Origin: Ferrovibrio sp041906005
GTDB taxonomy: Bacteria > Pseudomonadota > Alphaproteobacteria > Ferrovibrionales > Ferrovibrionaceae
Assembly (NCBI RefSeq): GCF_041906005.1
Contig: NZ_JAYRJY010000001.1
Span: forward strand, 1,364,001 to 1,428,000
DNA length: 64,000 bases
Direction of reading: 5' to 3'
The translations under genes and the position numbers were made by a program. Below the pieces are notes generated by a model. It was not told the origin of the DNA. It saw nothing but the letters and a program-made list of their open reading frames with translations, and ran no database searches. Shown piece by piece: positions 18,585-26,795 of this stretch. Position 1 is the first letter of the stretch, and each line of letters opens with the position of its first letter.

Positions 18585-19601
18585 TCAGTAGATGAGCTCG
18601 TCTTCGCCCTTGTTGTCGGCCAGCATGATCTCGCCCTTGGCCGCCAGTTCCTTGGCCGTGTTGACCATCATCATCTGCGCCTCGTCGACATCCTTCAGGC
18701 GCACCGGGCCGAGCGATTCCATTTCCTCGCGCAGCAGCTTGGAGGCACGTTCGGACATGTTGGAGAAAAACAGGTCGCGCAGCGTTTCGGAGGCGCCCTT
18801 CAGCGCCAGGCTGAGCTTTTCCTTCTCCACGCTCTTGAGCAGGGTCTGCACACCGGAAGGATCCAGCTTGATCAGATCCTCGAAGGTGAACATCAGCGCC
18901 TTGATGCGTTCGGCGGCATCGCGGCTGCGTTCTTCCAGGGCGGCGAGGAAACGCGCCTCGGTGTTGCGGTCGAGGCTGTTGAAGATTTCCGCCATCATCT
19001 CGTGCGCGTCGCGGCGATTGGTGCGCGCCAGGTTCGACATGAACTCCGTGCGCAAGGTCTGCTCAACCTTGTCGAGCACTTCCTTCTGCACGGCTTCCAT
19101 GCGCAGCATGCGCATGACGACTTCCATCGAGAATTCTTCCGGCAGCGCGGCCAGCACACGGGCGGCATGCTCGGGGCGGATCTTCGAGAGAACCACGGCC
19201 ACGGTCTGCGGATATTCGTTCTTCAGGTAGTTCGCCAGCACGTTCTCGTTCACGTTGGCGAGCTTGTCCCACATGGTGCGGCCGGCCGGACCGCGGATTT
19301 CCTCCATGATCTGATTGACGCGCTCGGACGGCAGCGCCTTCATCAGCAGGCGTTCCGTGCTGTCGAAGGTACCCGTCAGCGAGCCGGTGGAGGAGAAGTT
19401 GTTGACGAATTCAAGGAACAGTTTTTCCACCACCTCGGAATTCACCGCGCCGAGGTTGGCCATGTTCTGGGAGATTTCCTTGATCTCCTCGTCGTCCAGC
19501 AGCGGCCAGATCTTGGACGAATGCTCCTCGCCCAGCGCCAGCATCAGAATGGCGGCCTTGTCGGGGCCCTTGAGCTGGCGGAAATCCTTTTCACCTGCCA
19601 T
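18585..19601 (-). CDS. fliG: FliG, flagellar motor switch protein
   Basis: A 338-residue C-ring protein. It has the N-terminal FliF-binding domain (K-A-A-I-L-M-L-A-L-G-E-E), a middle domain with the E-H-A-A-R-V-L motif, and a C-terminal domain with the charged torque helix (E-K-L-S-L-A-L-K-G-A and M-S-E-R-A-S-K-L-L-R-E-E-M). The length and order are standard. It starts 15 nt after fliF and is followed by fliH. Confidence 0.97.
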   Translation of the reverse strand: MAGEKDFRQLKGPDKAAILMLALGEEHSSKIWPLLDDEEIKEISQNMANLGAVNSEVVEKLFLEFVNNFSSTGSLTGTFDSTERLLMKALPSERVNQIMEEIRGPAGRTMWDKLANVNENVLANYLKNEYPQTVAVVLSKIRPEHAARVLAALPEEFSMEVVMRMLRMEAVQKEVLDKVEQTLRTEFMSNLARTNRRDAHEMMAEIFNSLDRNTEARFLAALEERSRDAAERIKALMFTFEDLIKLDPSGVQTLLKSVEKEKLSLALKGASETLRDLFFSNMSERASKLLREEMESLGPVRLKDVDEAQMMMVNTAKELAAKGEIMLADNKGEDELIY

Positions 19602-19616
19602 GGCGCGCTCCTAGCC

Positions 19617-21305
19617 TCAGGCCGCCTGGTAGAGCCAGTTGCGGATGATCGAGACCGCTTCTTCCGGGTGCTTGTCGACGATCTCGCCGATCTTCTTGAG
19701 CGACGACGCCTTCACCTGGCCCTCGATGCGGGCGATATCGATCATCGATTCGATACCGGGGGTGGGCGGAGCCATGCCGGCATCGGGCGCGGCGGGCAAT
19801 TCGGCGACCGGCGCGCCGCCAACCACCATGGGCAGGCCGGGCGAAGCCGGCGTCAGCATGCCGGGCGGAATGTCTTCGCTTTCACGCGAGGCTTCCAGCA
19901 CGCGCCGGATCAGCGGGCGCACCACCAGCAGCATGGCCAGCAGGCCGAGCAGCACATAGCCGGCAATCTCGCCGATGCGGAACAGTTCGGCCTTGGTCAG
20001 GCCAAGCAGGACCGGCAAGAGGGCGGGATCGATTTCTTCGGGTATATCGCCCGGCTCGGCAAACCGCATCGAGACGACTTCCACGGTGTCGCCGCGTTGC
20101 TGGTCGACGCCGATGGCATTGCGCACGAGCACGCCGAGCTGCTGCAATTCCTCCGGCGAACGCGCCAGGTAGGAACGCTGGCCCTGGGCATCCACCTGGA
20201 TGATGTTGTTCACCAGCACGGCGGCGGACACGCGGCGTATGACGCCGGCCTCGCGCACCTGCGTACGGATCGTCTTGGAAATCTCGTAATTGACCAGTTC
20301 CTCGGTGCGGTTCGCGGTCGAGGTCGCCTGGGAGCCGCCCTGGCCCTGCGCTTCCGGCAGGTTGTTGGCGACCGTGACGTTCTGCTGACCTTCCTGGCTC
20401 TGGTTGTTCTCGGTGATGGTCTGGGTCGAACGCACCACCTGCTGGTCGGGATTGAACAGTTCCTGGTTGGTGGTGACGCGGTCGAAATCCATGTCGACCG
20501 AGATTTCCGCGCGCACATTGCCCACGCCGACCGAACGTTCGAGCAGCGCCTCGACATTCTTGCGCAGGCGTTCCTCGATCTGGCGCCGCATGTCGGAGAG
20601 GCGGTTGGCCGTGGCGGTGGCCGGATCGGCTTCTTCCTGGGTGCCGGCCAGCAGATTGCCGCGATCATCCACCACGGAAATCCGCGTCGGCTTCAGATCG
20701 GGCACCGCCGAGGCAACCAGATTCTGGATGGCCCGCACCTGCGGCTGGTCGAGCCGGCCGCCGCGCGTCTTGATCACGATGGAGGCCGAGGGCTCGCGCT
20801 GTTCGCGACTGAACACCTCGCGCTTGGGCAACACCAGATGCACCCGTGCCGATGCCACCTGGTCGATCGAGCGGATCGTCCGCGCCAGCTCGCCCTCGAG
20901 CGCGCGCAGATGATTGATGTTCTGCATGAAATTGGTGGCCGACAGGGCATTGGCCTTGTCGAAGATTTCATAACCAGCGCCACCGCTGGTCATCAGGCCG
21001 CCTTCGGCAAGCTGCATGCGGGAGCGCAGCACGCGGTCTTCCGGCACCAGGATCTGGGCGCCGTTGGCTGCGATCTGATAGGGAATTTTCTGGGCCTCGA
21101 GCCGGGTGACGATTTCGGCCGAGGTTTCGAGATCGAGATTGCCATACAGCAGCGCCATCTTGGGCTGCGTGACTTTCATCCCGAGGAAAACGAAAAAGCC
21201 GAGCAGAACCGCCGCCGTCGCAGCCAGCATCGCCAGCCGCGCGGGACCGATGTTCCGCATCATATTCATGATTCCGTTCACGGCTTCACCCCATGCACCA
21301 GGCAC
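19617..21305 (-). CDS. fliF: FliF, flagellar MS-ring protein
   Basis: A 562-residue protein with two membrane helices (near residues 25-45 and 445-465) flanking a large periplasmic region containing ring-building motifs such as Y-E-I-F-D-K-A-N-A-L-S-A-T-N-F-M-Q-N and A-R-V-H-L-V-L-P-K-R. The C-terminal tail binds FliG. The start is uncertain: GTG at 21305 has an AGGAGG 15 nt upstream, while ATG at 21269 has only a weak site. It heads the fliF-fliG-fliH-fliN-flbD run. The promoter region at 21306-21443 contains CtrA-like motifs. Confidence 0.95.
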   Translation of the reverse strand: MPGAWGEAVNGIMNMMRNIGPARLAMLAATAAVLLGFFVFLGMKVTQPKMALLYGNLDLETSAEIVTRLEAQKIPYQIAANGAQILVPEDRVLRSRMQLAEGGLMTSGGAGYEIFDKANALSATNFMQNINHLRALEGELARTIRSIDQVASARVHLVLPKREVFSREQREPSASIVIKTRGGRLDQPQVRAIQNLVASAVPDLKPTRISVVDDRGNLLAGTQEEADPATATANRLSDMRRQIEERLRKNVEALLERSVGVGNVRAEISVDMDFDRVTTNQELFNPDQQVVRSTQTITENNQSQEGQQNVTVANNLPEAQGQGGSQATSTANRTEELVNYEISKTIRTQVREAGVIRRVSAAVLVNNIIQVDAQGQRSYLARSPEELQQLGVLVRNAIGVDQQRGDTVEVVSMRFAEPGDIPEEIDPALLPVLLGLTKAELFRIGEIAGYVLLGLLAMLLVVRPLIRRVLEASRESEDIPPGMLTPASPGLPMVVGGAPVAELPAAPDAGMAPPTPGIESMIDIARIEGQVKASSLKKIGEIVDKHPEEAVSIIRNWLYQAA

Positions 21306-21312
21306 GCGTTAC

Positions 21313-21329
21313 GGCAGGCACCTCCTGCC
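21313..21329 (-). promoter_or_regulatory. Hairpin enclosing the fliF Shine-Dalgarno sequence
   Basis: GGCAGG and CCTGCC form a perfect 6-bp stem with a 5-nt loop. On the minus-strand transcript, AGGAGG (21321-21326) lies half in the stem and half in the loop, 15 nt before the GTG at 21305. Folding would hide the ribosome site. Confidence 0.4.
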
Positions 21330-21365
21330 ACGCTCGCAAGGTAGGAACGCGGGATGAAGAAGAGG

Positions 21366-21403
21366 TTAACACCCCGGCAAAATTTGCCTAGCGGATTATT
21401 AAC
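21366..21403 (-). promoter_or_regulatory. CtrA-like half-sites in the fliF promoter region
   Basis: TTAAC at 21399-21403 is 7 nt from CTAG (21388-21391), and TTAAC at 21366-21370 is 7 nt from GCAA. Each is one good half-site plus a poor one against TTAA-N7-TTAA. In Caulobacter fliF is a direct CtrA target. Confidence 0.35.
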
Positions 21404-21443
21404 CTTATGAAATCAACAGAATCAATGAGTTAGGAACAGCCCT

Positions 21444-21803
21444 TCAGCCCGCTGCACCCGACATCCGGGCCGCCGGCGCCCGCAGCGTGCCGGGGCGGTA
21501 ATCCTGCAGCCGGGTGGTGCGCAAACCGGGCAGGCCGTGCTGCTCGATGGCGCGCTGCCAGGACTGGAATTCCTCGAGCGTGAGGGCGTAGCGCTGGCAG
21601 GCCTCTTCCAGGCTGAGCAGGCCGCCGCGTACGGCAGCCACCACCTCGGCCTTGCGGCGAATCACCCAGCGCTTGGTGTTGGGTGGCGGCAGGGTATCGC
21701 GGGTGATGCGCTGGCCTTCCGGGCCGATCACGCTGACCGGCTTGGCCGGCAGCGGCAGCTTCTGAACCTGGGCATTGAATGTGTGAAGAGTCTGCATTGT
21801 CAT
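21444..21803 (-). CDS. sciP: SciP (DUF1153), CtrA inhibitory protein
   Basis: A 119-residue protein from the ATG at 21803, preceded by GAGGCGG. The core N-T-K-R-W-V-I-R-R-K-A-E-V-V-A-A-V, followed by G-L-L-S-L-E-E-A-C and Y-A-L-T-L-E-E-F-Q-S-W, is the DUF1153 helix-turn-helix domain. In Caulobacter SciP binds CtrA (and DNA) and blocks its activation of target promoters in G1 cells. This protein is longer than the 90-residue Caulobacter form, with extra N- and C-terminal tails. It lies 49 nt after flgD, in the same direction as fliK-flgD, so it is probably transcribed with them. Confidence 0.88.
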   Translation of the reverse strand: MTMQTLHTFNAQVQKLPLPAKPVSVIGPEGQRITRDTLPPPNTKRWVIRRKAEVVAAVRGGLLSLEEACQRYALTLEEFQSWQRAIEQHGLPGLRTTRLQDYRPGTLRAPAARMSGAAG

Positions 21804-21852
21804 GTCCGCCTCTGAACGATCCCGGAAAAGAGTAGTGAAAAATCCGCGCGCC

Positions 21853-22944
21853 TTAGTGCACCGCGACGATCCAGCTCGGCGGCACGCCCAGGCCGCCGAT
21901 AGAGAACATCGCCTGCAGGTTCTCGAAGGCCACGCTTTCAACCTTGCCACGGCCCAGCACATCAACGCCGACCGCCTGGTTGTCGACTGACTTGGCCTCG
22001 ACGACCAGCTTGTAGATCTCGTCCTCGTTGGCCTTGGTGCCGTCAGTCTTGGTGCCATCCCAATTAAAGGTGTGACGGCCCTTCGAAGTGTCGCCGGTGG
22101 TCTGGTAGACCAGCTTGTTATTGGAGTCGTAGACCTTGATCGTGGTCGTCGACGAATTAGCGGCCAGGCCATAGCTCCAGCGCACGGCACCATCCTGCAC
22201 CACCGAATTCGAACCGTAGAATTCGACATCCTTGCCGATATAGTTGACGTAGGAACCGTTTTCCTGCGGGTTGGTGATTGTGGTCGGGGCGCGCAGAGCC
22301 AGCACGTCACTGGCGGCATATTGCTTGCCATTCACGATCAGGTAATCGACGCCGTCGATCCGCTCGATACTCTCGACGATGCCACGCGTCTTGATTGTCG
22401 CGTCCATTTCGCCGCCGGAGGCATCCTTGGCCACCACTTCCAGCTTGTAATCGCCGGGCAGCATCTTGGCACCTCCGGAAACCGTGCCATCCCACACGAA
22501 GACATGCTCGCCCTTGCCTGTCTCCATCTGGGCGACGTGAACAGTCTTGCCGTTCTTGTCGATGACGCGCAATTCGCCGGCGGAAGCCTCTTTCGGCAGG
22601 TTGTAATACCAGATCGCCGGCTGATTCACCGACAGGCTCGCCTTGTCGGTGCTGATGTCGATTTCCTTGCCGATATAGCTCACCAGATTCGAGCTCTGCT
22701 GCGAAGCGATCAGCTCCAGCATCTTCTCGAGATTCTTGTTCATGTTGATCTGCTGCTCGACCTGGCTGAACTGCACGAGCTGCTGCGTGAATTCGTTCGG
22801 ATCCATCGGCGAGGTGGGATCCTGGTTCTTGAGCTGCGTGGTCAGCAGCTTGAGGAACGTGTCGAAATCGCTGGCCAGTTTGCTGGCGGCGTTGCCCGAG
22901 ACGGTATTCGCGGTGTTGGAGGTATTCCCGACGCTGCTGACCAT
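21853..22944 (-). CDS. flgD: FlgD hook-cap scaffold protein with duplicated C-terminal module
   Basis: At 363 residues this is much longer than the usual 220 for FlgD. The N-terminus has the conserved F-L-K-L-L-T-T-Q-L-K-N-Q-D-P and F-T-Q-Q-L-V-Q-F-S-Q-V-E-Q-Q. Two copies of the Tudor/FnIII-like module follow, at about 89-218 and 235-358. Shared landmarks are Y-I-G-K-E-I and Y-I-G-K-D-V, F-V-W-D-G-T and F-N-W-D-G-T, Y-K-L-E-V and Y-K-L-V-V, and a final V-E-S-I/V. FlgD caps the growing hook rod tip and directs FlgE assembly. It follows fliK by 24 nt. Confidence 0.92.
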   Translation of the reverse strand: MVSSVGNTSNTANTVSGNAASKLASDFDTFLKLLTTQLKNQDPTSPMDPNEFTQQLVQFSQVEQQINMNKNLEKMLELIASQQSSNLVSYIGKEIDISTDKASLSVNQPAIWYYNLPKEASAGELRVIDKNGKTVHVAQMETGKGEHVFVWDGTVSGGAKMLPGDYKLEVVAKDASGGEMDATIKTRGIVESIERIDGVDYLIVNGKQYAASDVLALRAPTTITNPQENGSYVNYIGKDVEFYGSNSVVQDGAVRWSYGLAANSSTTTIKVYDSNNKLVYQTTGDTSKGRHTFNWDGTKTDGTKANEDEIYKLVVEAKSVDNQAVGVDVLGRGKVESVAFENLQAMFSIGGLGVPPSWIVAVH

Positions 22945-22968
22945 GATCCTGCTCCTGCGCGGCGCGCC

Positions 22969-24912
22969 TTAAATCCGGATATCCAGCCCGCCGCGCGCGG
23001 CAGCCGCGCGCTGGGCATTGCTGACCGCCAAGGCCGCCGCATCGACGACATGGCCGGTCTCGGCATATTCCTCGTGACCGCGGCCGCGCTGACGCGCGCC
23101 GCCGCCCTGGCCATCGCGGCCGTCGGCATTCTGGTTCTGGCCCTGCTCACGCAGGGTGAAGCTGAGTGAGCTGGAGTCGGTCTTCAGGCCGGCATCACGC
23201 AGCGACTGCTCAAGCTGCTGCGCTTCACGCTGCAGCATCTGCAGGGTTTCCGGCTTGTCGGCGGCAATCACCGCCAGCAGCTTGCCGTCATGACCAACCT
23301 CGAGCTTGACCTCGACCTTGCCGAGGTTGCCGGGATCAAGCTTGATCGAAATCTTGTCGGCGCCTTCCGCCGCGCCCTTCTTGATCTGCACGGCGACCTG
23401 TTCGCCGGCCGGGATATAGGCGCCAAGCTGGCGCGCCATGGTCTGCGTGGTGGCATGCTGCACGGCCTGCGGCATGCTGGTGCCCGGATTGCTCATCGGC
23501 GCCGGCTGCGCCGTCTGCTGCGCGGTGGAGGCAGCCTGCGCCGCAGTGACGGGTGCGGCCAGCGGCTGGGCATCGCCATTCATCTGGGCATGCAGCGCGG
23601 CGGTGAATTTCACATCCGCCGACGACTGCTGGTGCTGGGCGATGGTGAGCTGCTGCTGGAGCTGCGCCTGTTCGGCGGCGGCATCGGCATCACCCTGCGC
23701 GGCCAGCATCGTGGCCTGGTCGGCCACCGGCTTCGGCGCGGCCGCCGTGGCCGGCTGGATATCGAGCAGCAGGCTTTTCTCCGTAGCCGGCTTCGATACC
23801 GTATTGGCGGCCGGCTGCGCCTCGCCCTGCGGCTGGCGCGGCGCCTGGTTCTGCATGGCGATCTGCAACTCGCCATCGGCCTGCATCGTTTCCTGCAGCG
23901 TGGCGAGCTGTTCCGGCGTCAGCGCCGGCTGCTCGGGCTGCTGGGCCAGCAGCGCGGCCACGCTGGTATCGGTGCCGCTCTTGGCCGCGACCATCAATTC
24001 GGCAGGCAGCGCGGCCGGCTGCGGCAGCACCGACGCCACTGGCGTTTCGGCCGGCTTGGCGGCCTGCGGCAACGGCTGGGTCGCGGGTTTGTCGGCGGCG
24101 ACCTCGGCCGCAGCGGGAACCGCTGGGGTCACTGGCGCCTGGTCGCCGGGCACAGCCGGTGCGGCGGCAGGCGCCATCTCGCCGGCGGCAGCCGCCAGCA
24201 ACTGGGCGCGCAGCTGGGCTTCGGCGGCGGCATCGGCAGCCGCCCCTGGCTGGGCGGGGACAACGCTTGCACCCTCTGCCACCACTGGCGCCGCGGGCGG
24301 CGCCGCGGGAGTCTGCGGTTGAGTCTGGAGATGCAGCAGGCCCAGGATCAGGGCCGCATTGGCATCAAGCGCGACGGTCTTGTCGGCATTTTTCTCGCCC
24401 GGTTCCGTACCGGCGGTTTCCTCGGCGACCTGATCGACCGGTCCGGCCGGTTCGGTTGCCGGCGTGGTCTCGGTTTCAGCGGACTGCTCGCCCGCCTTGG
24501 TCGGAGCGGATTTGTCCTGGTTGCCGGTCGTGGGCTTCTCGACGGGCTTGCTGTCCTTGGACGGGGCGGTTTCGCTCTGCGTCGGCGTGGCGGTTTCGGA
24601 AGAGCTGGAAGACGAGGATGCCGGGCGGTTTTCGGGGCGGGTCTCGCTGGCCGGACGTTCGGAACGGACCTGGACGGGGGACTCGGCACGGTTGTCGCCG
24701 CGCGTATCGGCCCGGGTGTCGTTGCGGGTTGCGCTGCGGCTGGCGGCCTCGGGGGCGGCGGGCTCGGAGCTGCGCGCCACGGCCTTGGTGCCCTGGCTGA
24801 AAAACGCGTTCTGCAGCAGGCGCGTGAATTCGCGGGCGCGGCTGTCCGTATCTTCGGCGGCGGTAGAGCCGGAAGTGGAAGCGGCGGAATTGGTAACTGG
24901 TGCGACCTGCAT
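22969..24912 (-). CDS. fliK: FliK, flagellar hook-length control protein
   Basis: About 647 residues. Residues up to about 510 are low-complexity Ala/Pro/Gln/Glu sequence, the ruler-like region. The C-terminal domain carries I-S-I-K-L-D-P-G-N-L-G-K-V-E-V-K-L, the Flg_hook motif that switches export specificity through FlhB. The ATG at 24912 is chosen because GAGG lies just upstream and because a sigma54 promoter at 24942-24956 would start transcription near 24930. The ATG at 24924 would leave almost no leader. flgD and sciP follow. Confidence 0.92.
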   Translation of the reverse strand: MQVAPVTNSAASTSGSTAAEDTDSRAREFTRLLQNAFFSQGTKAVARSSEPAAPEAASRSATRNDTRADTRGDNRAESPVQVRSERPASETRPENRPASSSSSSSETATPTQSETAPSKDSKPVEKPTTGNQDKSAPTKAGEQSAETETTPATEPAGPVDQVAEETAGTEPGEKNADKTVALDANAALILGLLHLQTQPQTPAAPPAAPVVAEGASVVPAQPGAAADAAAEAQLRAQLLAAAAGEMAPAAAPAVPGDQAPVTPAVPAAAEVAADKPATQPLPQAAKPAETPVASVLPQPAALPAELMVAAKSGTDTSVAALLAQQPEQPALTPEQLATLQETMQADGELQIAMQNQAPRQPQGEAQPAANTVSKPATEKSLLLDIQPATAAAPKPVADQATMLAAQGDADAAAEQAQLQQQLTIAQHQQSSADVKFTAALHAQMNGDAQPLAAPVTAAQAASTAQQTAQPAPMSNPGTSMPQAVQHATTQTMARQLGAYIPAGEQVAVQIKKGAAEGADKISIKLDPGNLGKVEVKLEVGHDGKLLAVIAADKPETLQMLQREAQQLEQSLRDAGLKTDSSSLSFTLREQGQNQNADGRDGQGGGARQRGRGHEEYAETGHVVDAAALAVSNAQRAAAARGGLDIRI

Positions 24913-24941
24913 GGAATGCCTCATTCGTCGCCGGGGAAGAA

Positions 24942-24956
24942 GCAAGCGCCGGGCCA
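24942..24956 (-). promoter_or_regulatory. Sigma54 (-24/-12) promoter of fliK-flgD-sciP
   Basis: The minus strand reads TGGC, then CCGGCGC, then TTGC. The GG and GC elements have the correct 10-nt spacing and nearly match TGGCACG-N4-TTGC. The predicted start is about 18 nt before the fliK ATG. An AT-rich stretch at 24972-25003 lies upstream, where an activator such as FlbD could bind. Confidence 0.7.
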
Positions 24957-25128
24957 AGTCGGAAAGGCAATGCAAAATATTGATATTAAACAATTTTATT
25001 GGATTGGGCCGTCCCGGCTGGCACCGCCGGACTTGCCGGGCGGCAATTTCTGCCGGTCCGCGACTCGGCCTCTCCCGGACGGCCCCGGCAGTCGCCTTCG
25101 CCACGCTCTGCGGCTATGGTCCGGCTCC

Positions 25129-26751
25129 ATGTCCGATCCGATTCAGACCGCCCTGCATCATGTGAAGGCCGGCCGTTTGGCCGAGGCCGCCGCGATCTAC
25201 CAGGCCCTGCTGCGGGCCGAGCCGCAGCGGGCCGACCTGCTGCATCAGTATGGCTTGCTGCATTATCGCGCCGGTCAGCCGGCGGAAGGTCTGAAATACC
25301 TGAAACAGGCCCTGGCCCTGAAACCTGATGCCGATTGCTGGCTGCATGCCGCGCTGCTGCATCTGACGCTGGGCCAGACCGCCGAAACCGAGAATGCCTA
25401 TCGCCGCGCCCTGGAACTGCGGCCGGATTTCGCCGAGGCCCGCTTCAACCTAGCCAATCTGCTGAAGGATACCGGCGATTACGGCGCGGCCCAAACCGAA
25501 TACCGGCTGTTGCTGCAGCAGCAGCCGGAGCATGTGCCGGCGCTGGTCAACATGGGGGTTGCCTGCGAACTCGGCGGCGATCTCGAAGCCGCGCTGGCGG
25601 CCTATCGCAAGGCCGCAAGCCTGCAACCCGATCTGCTTGTTGCACGGATGAATGCCGGCCTCGCGCTGCACAAGCTGCACCGTTTCCGCGAAGCCATCGA
25701 GACTCTGCGCATCGTGCTGAAGCAGGACGACACGCAGGTGGCCGCCCATATGGCAATCGGGCAATGCGCGCGCGAACTGAACGACCCCGCCACGGCCCTG
25801 GCCGCCTTCCGCCGCGCCGCCGAACTGGCACCCGACGATCCGCAGGTCAAAACCCTGCTTTCCGGCCTGCTCAGCGCACAGATTCCAGGCTGGCATTTCC
25901 CCATGCTGGCCGATACCGCGCGCAACGAGGCCTTTGCCGCCGCGCTGGACAAGGCCGTGCGGCCGGGCATGACCGTACTGGATATCGGCACCGGGTCCGG
26001 GTTGCTGGCCATGTTGGCCGCGCGTGCCGGCGCCAACCGCGTGGTTGCCTGCGAGGCCCATAGCCTGATCGCCGAAACCGCACAGGAAATCGTGGCTAAG
26101 AACGGGTTTGCCGACCGCATCGCCGTGATCGCGAAACGCTCGACCGAACTGGAACCGGCCCGCGACCTGCCGGCACCGGCCGATCTGGTGGTAGCGGAAG
26201 TTCTCGATGCCGGCCTGACCGGCGAAGGCATGCTGCCCACCATCCGCGACGCCTTGCGCCGCCTAGCCAAGCCGGGTGCCATCGTGATTCCGGCAGCAGC
26301 CCAACTGGTGGCGCAGGTGATGTGCCTGCCGAATCTGCGCGCGGTGAATCCGTTGCGCGAGATTTGCGGCTTCGACCTTTCGCCTTTCGATCGCTTCCGC
26401 AATCAGTCGGCCCATGGCGTGGTACGGCTGGACCATGAACCGCACGAAGCCTTGAGCGCCGTGCTGCCGGTCTGCCGGATTGACTTCGCCAATCCGCCCG
26501 ACTGGGTGCAGCCCCGGCAGATGGCCTGGTCGGCGCCCATCCAGCAGGACGGCGCAGCGCAGGCCCTGGTCTTCTGGTTCGAACTCTGGCTCGACGACGA
26601 CATCATGCTGTCCACCGGTCCGAATGGCGCCATGCGCCACTGGGGCCAGGCGGTGTGCTGGCTGCCGGAGGATCGGCCGGTGCAGGCCGGGCAGGCGCTG
26701 GACTTCCGTGTGACACTGGCCGACACCTATTTCGATTTCACGCCCGCTTGA
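25129..26751 (+). CDS. TPR protein with PRMT9-like arginine methyltransferase domain
   Basis: A 540-residue protein. Residues 1 to about 250 are consecutive TPR repeats. Then comes W-H-F-P-M-L-A-D-T-A-R-N, and a SAM-binding motif V-L-D-I-G-T-G-S-G with D285. E309 follows (V-A-C-E-A-H). The PRMT double-E loop has E357 and E366, nine residues apart as in eukaryotic PRMTs (A-E-V-L-D-A-G-L-T-G-E). Near the C-terminus R-H-W-G-Q matches the THW loop. The order TPR then PRMT, and the D-A-G-L-x-G-E-G segment, resemble PRMT9. It is divergent from fliK across a 216-nt gap. Protein arginine methylation is the likely activity. The substrate is unknown, with flagellar proteins a context-based guess. Confidence 0.8.
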   Translation: MSDPIQTALHHVKAGRLAEAAAIYQALLRAEPQRADLLHQYGLLHYRAGQPAEGLKYLKQALALKPDADCWLHAALLHLTLGQTAETENAYRRALELRPDFAEARFNLANLLKDTGDYGAAQTEYRLLLQQQPEHVPALVNMGVACELGGDLEAALAAYRKAASLQPDLLVARMNAGLALHKLHRFREAIETLRIVLKQDDTQVAAHMAIGQCARELNDPATALAAFRRAAELAPDDPQVKTLLSGLLSAQIPGWHFPMLADTARNEAFAAALDKAVRPGMTVLDIGTGSGLLAMLAARAGANRVVACEAHSLIAETAQEIVAKNGFADRIAVIAKRSTELEPARDLPAPADLVVAEVLDAGLTGEGMLPTIRDALRRLAKPGAIVIPAAAQLVAQVMCLPNLRAVNPLREICGFDLSPFDRFRNQSAHGVVRLDHEPHEALSAVLPVCRIDFANPPDWVQPRQMAWSAPIQQDGAAQALVFWFELWLDDDIMLSTGPNGAMRHWGQAVCWLPEDRPVQAGQALDFRVTLADTYFDFTPA

Positions 26752-26795
26752 TATACCGCAAGGCTTCTTTAACGCCGCGACGTTAGAGTGATGAT

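Noticed and set aside
19002..21344. A 780-codon plus-strand open frame
   Set aside because: It lies antisense to fliG and fliF and is rich in His, Arg and Gln, as expected for a shadow of GC-rich genes.
25019..25036. A sigma54-like TGGC/TTGC pair on the plus strand ahead of the TPR-methyltransferase
   Set aside because: The gap is 10 nt instead of 7, so the -24 and -12 elements would not line up on the helix.
23290..25128. A long N-terminal extension of the TPR-methyltransferase
   Set aside because: It is antisense to fliK. The real start is the ATG at 25129, where the TPR repeats begin.
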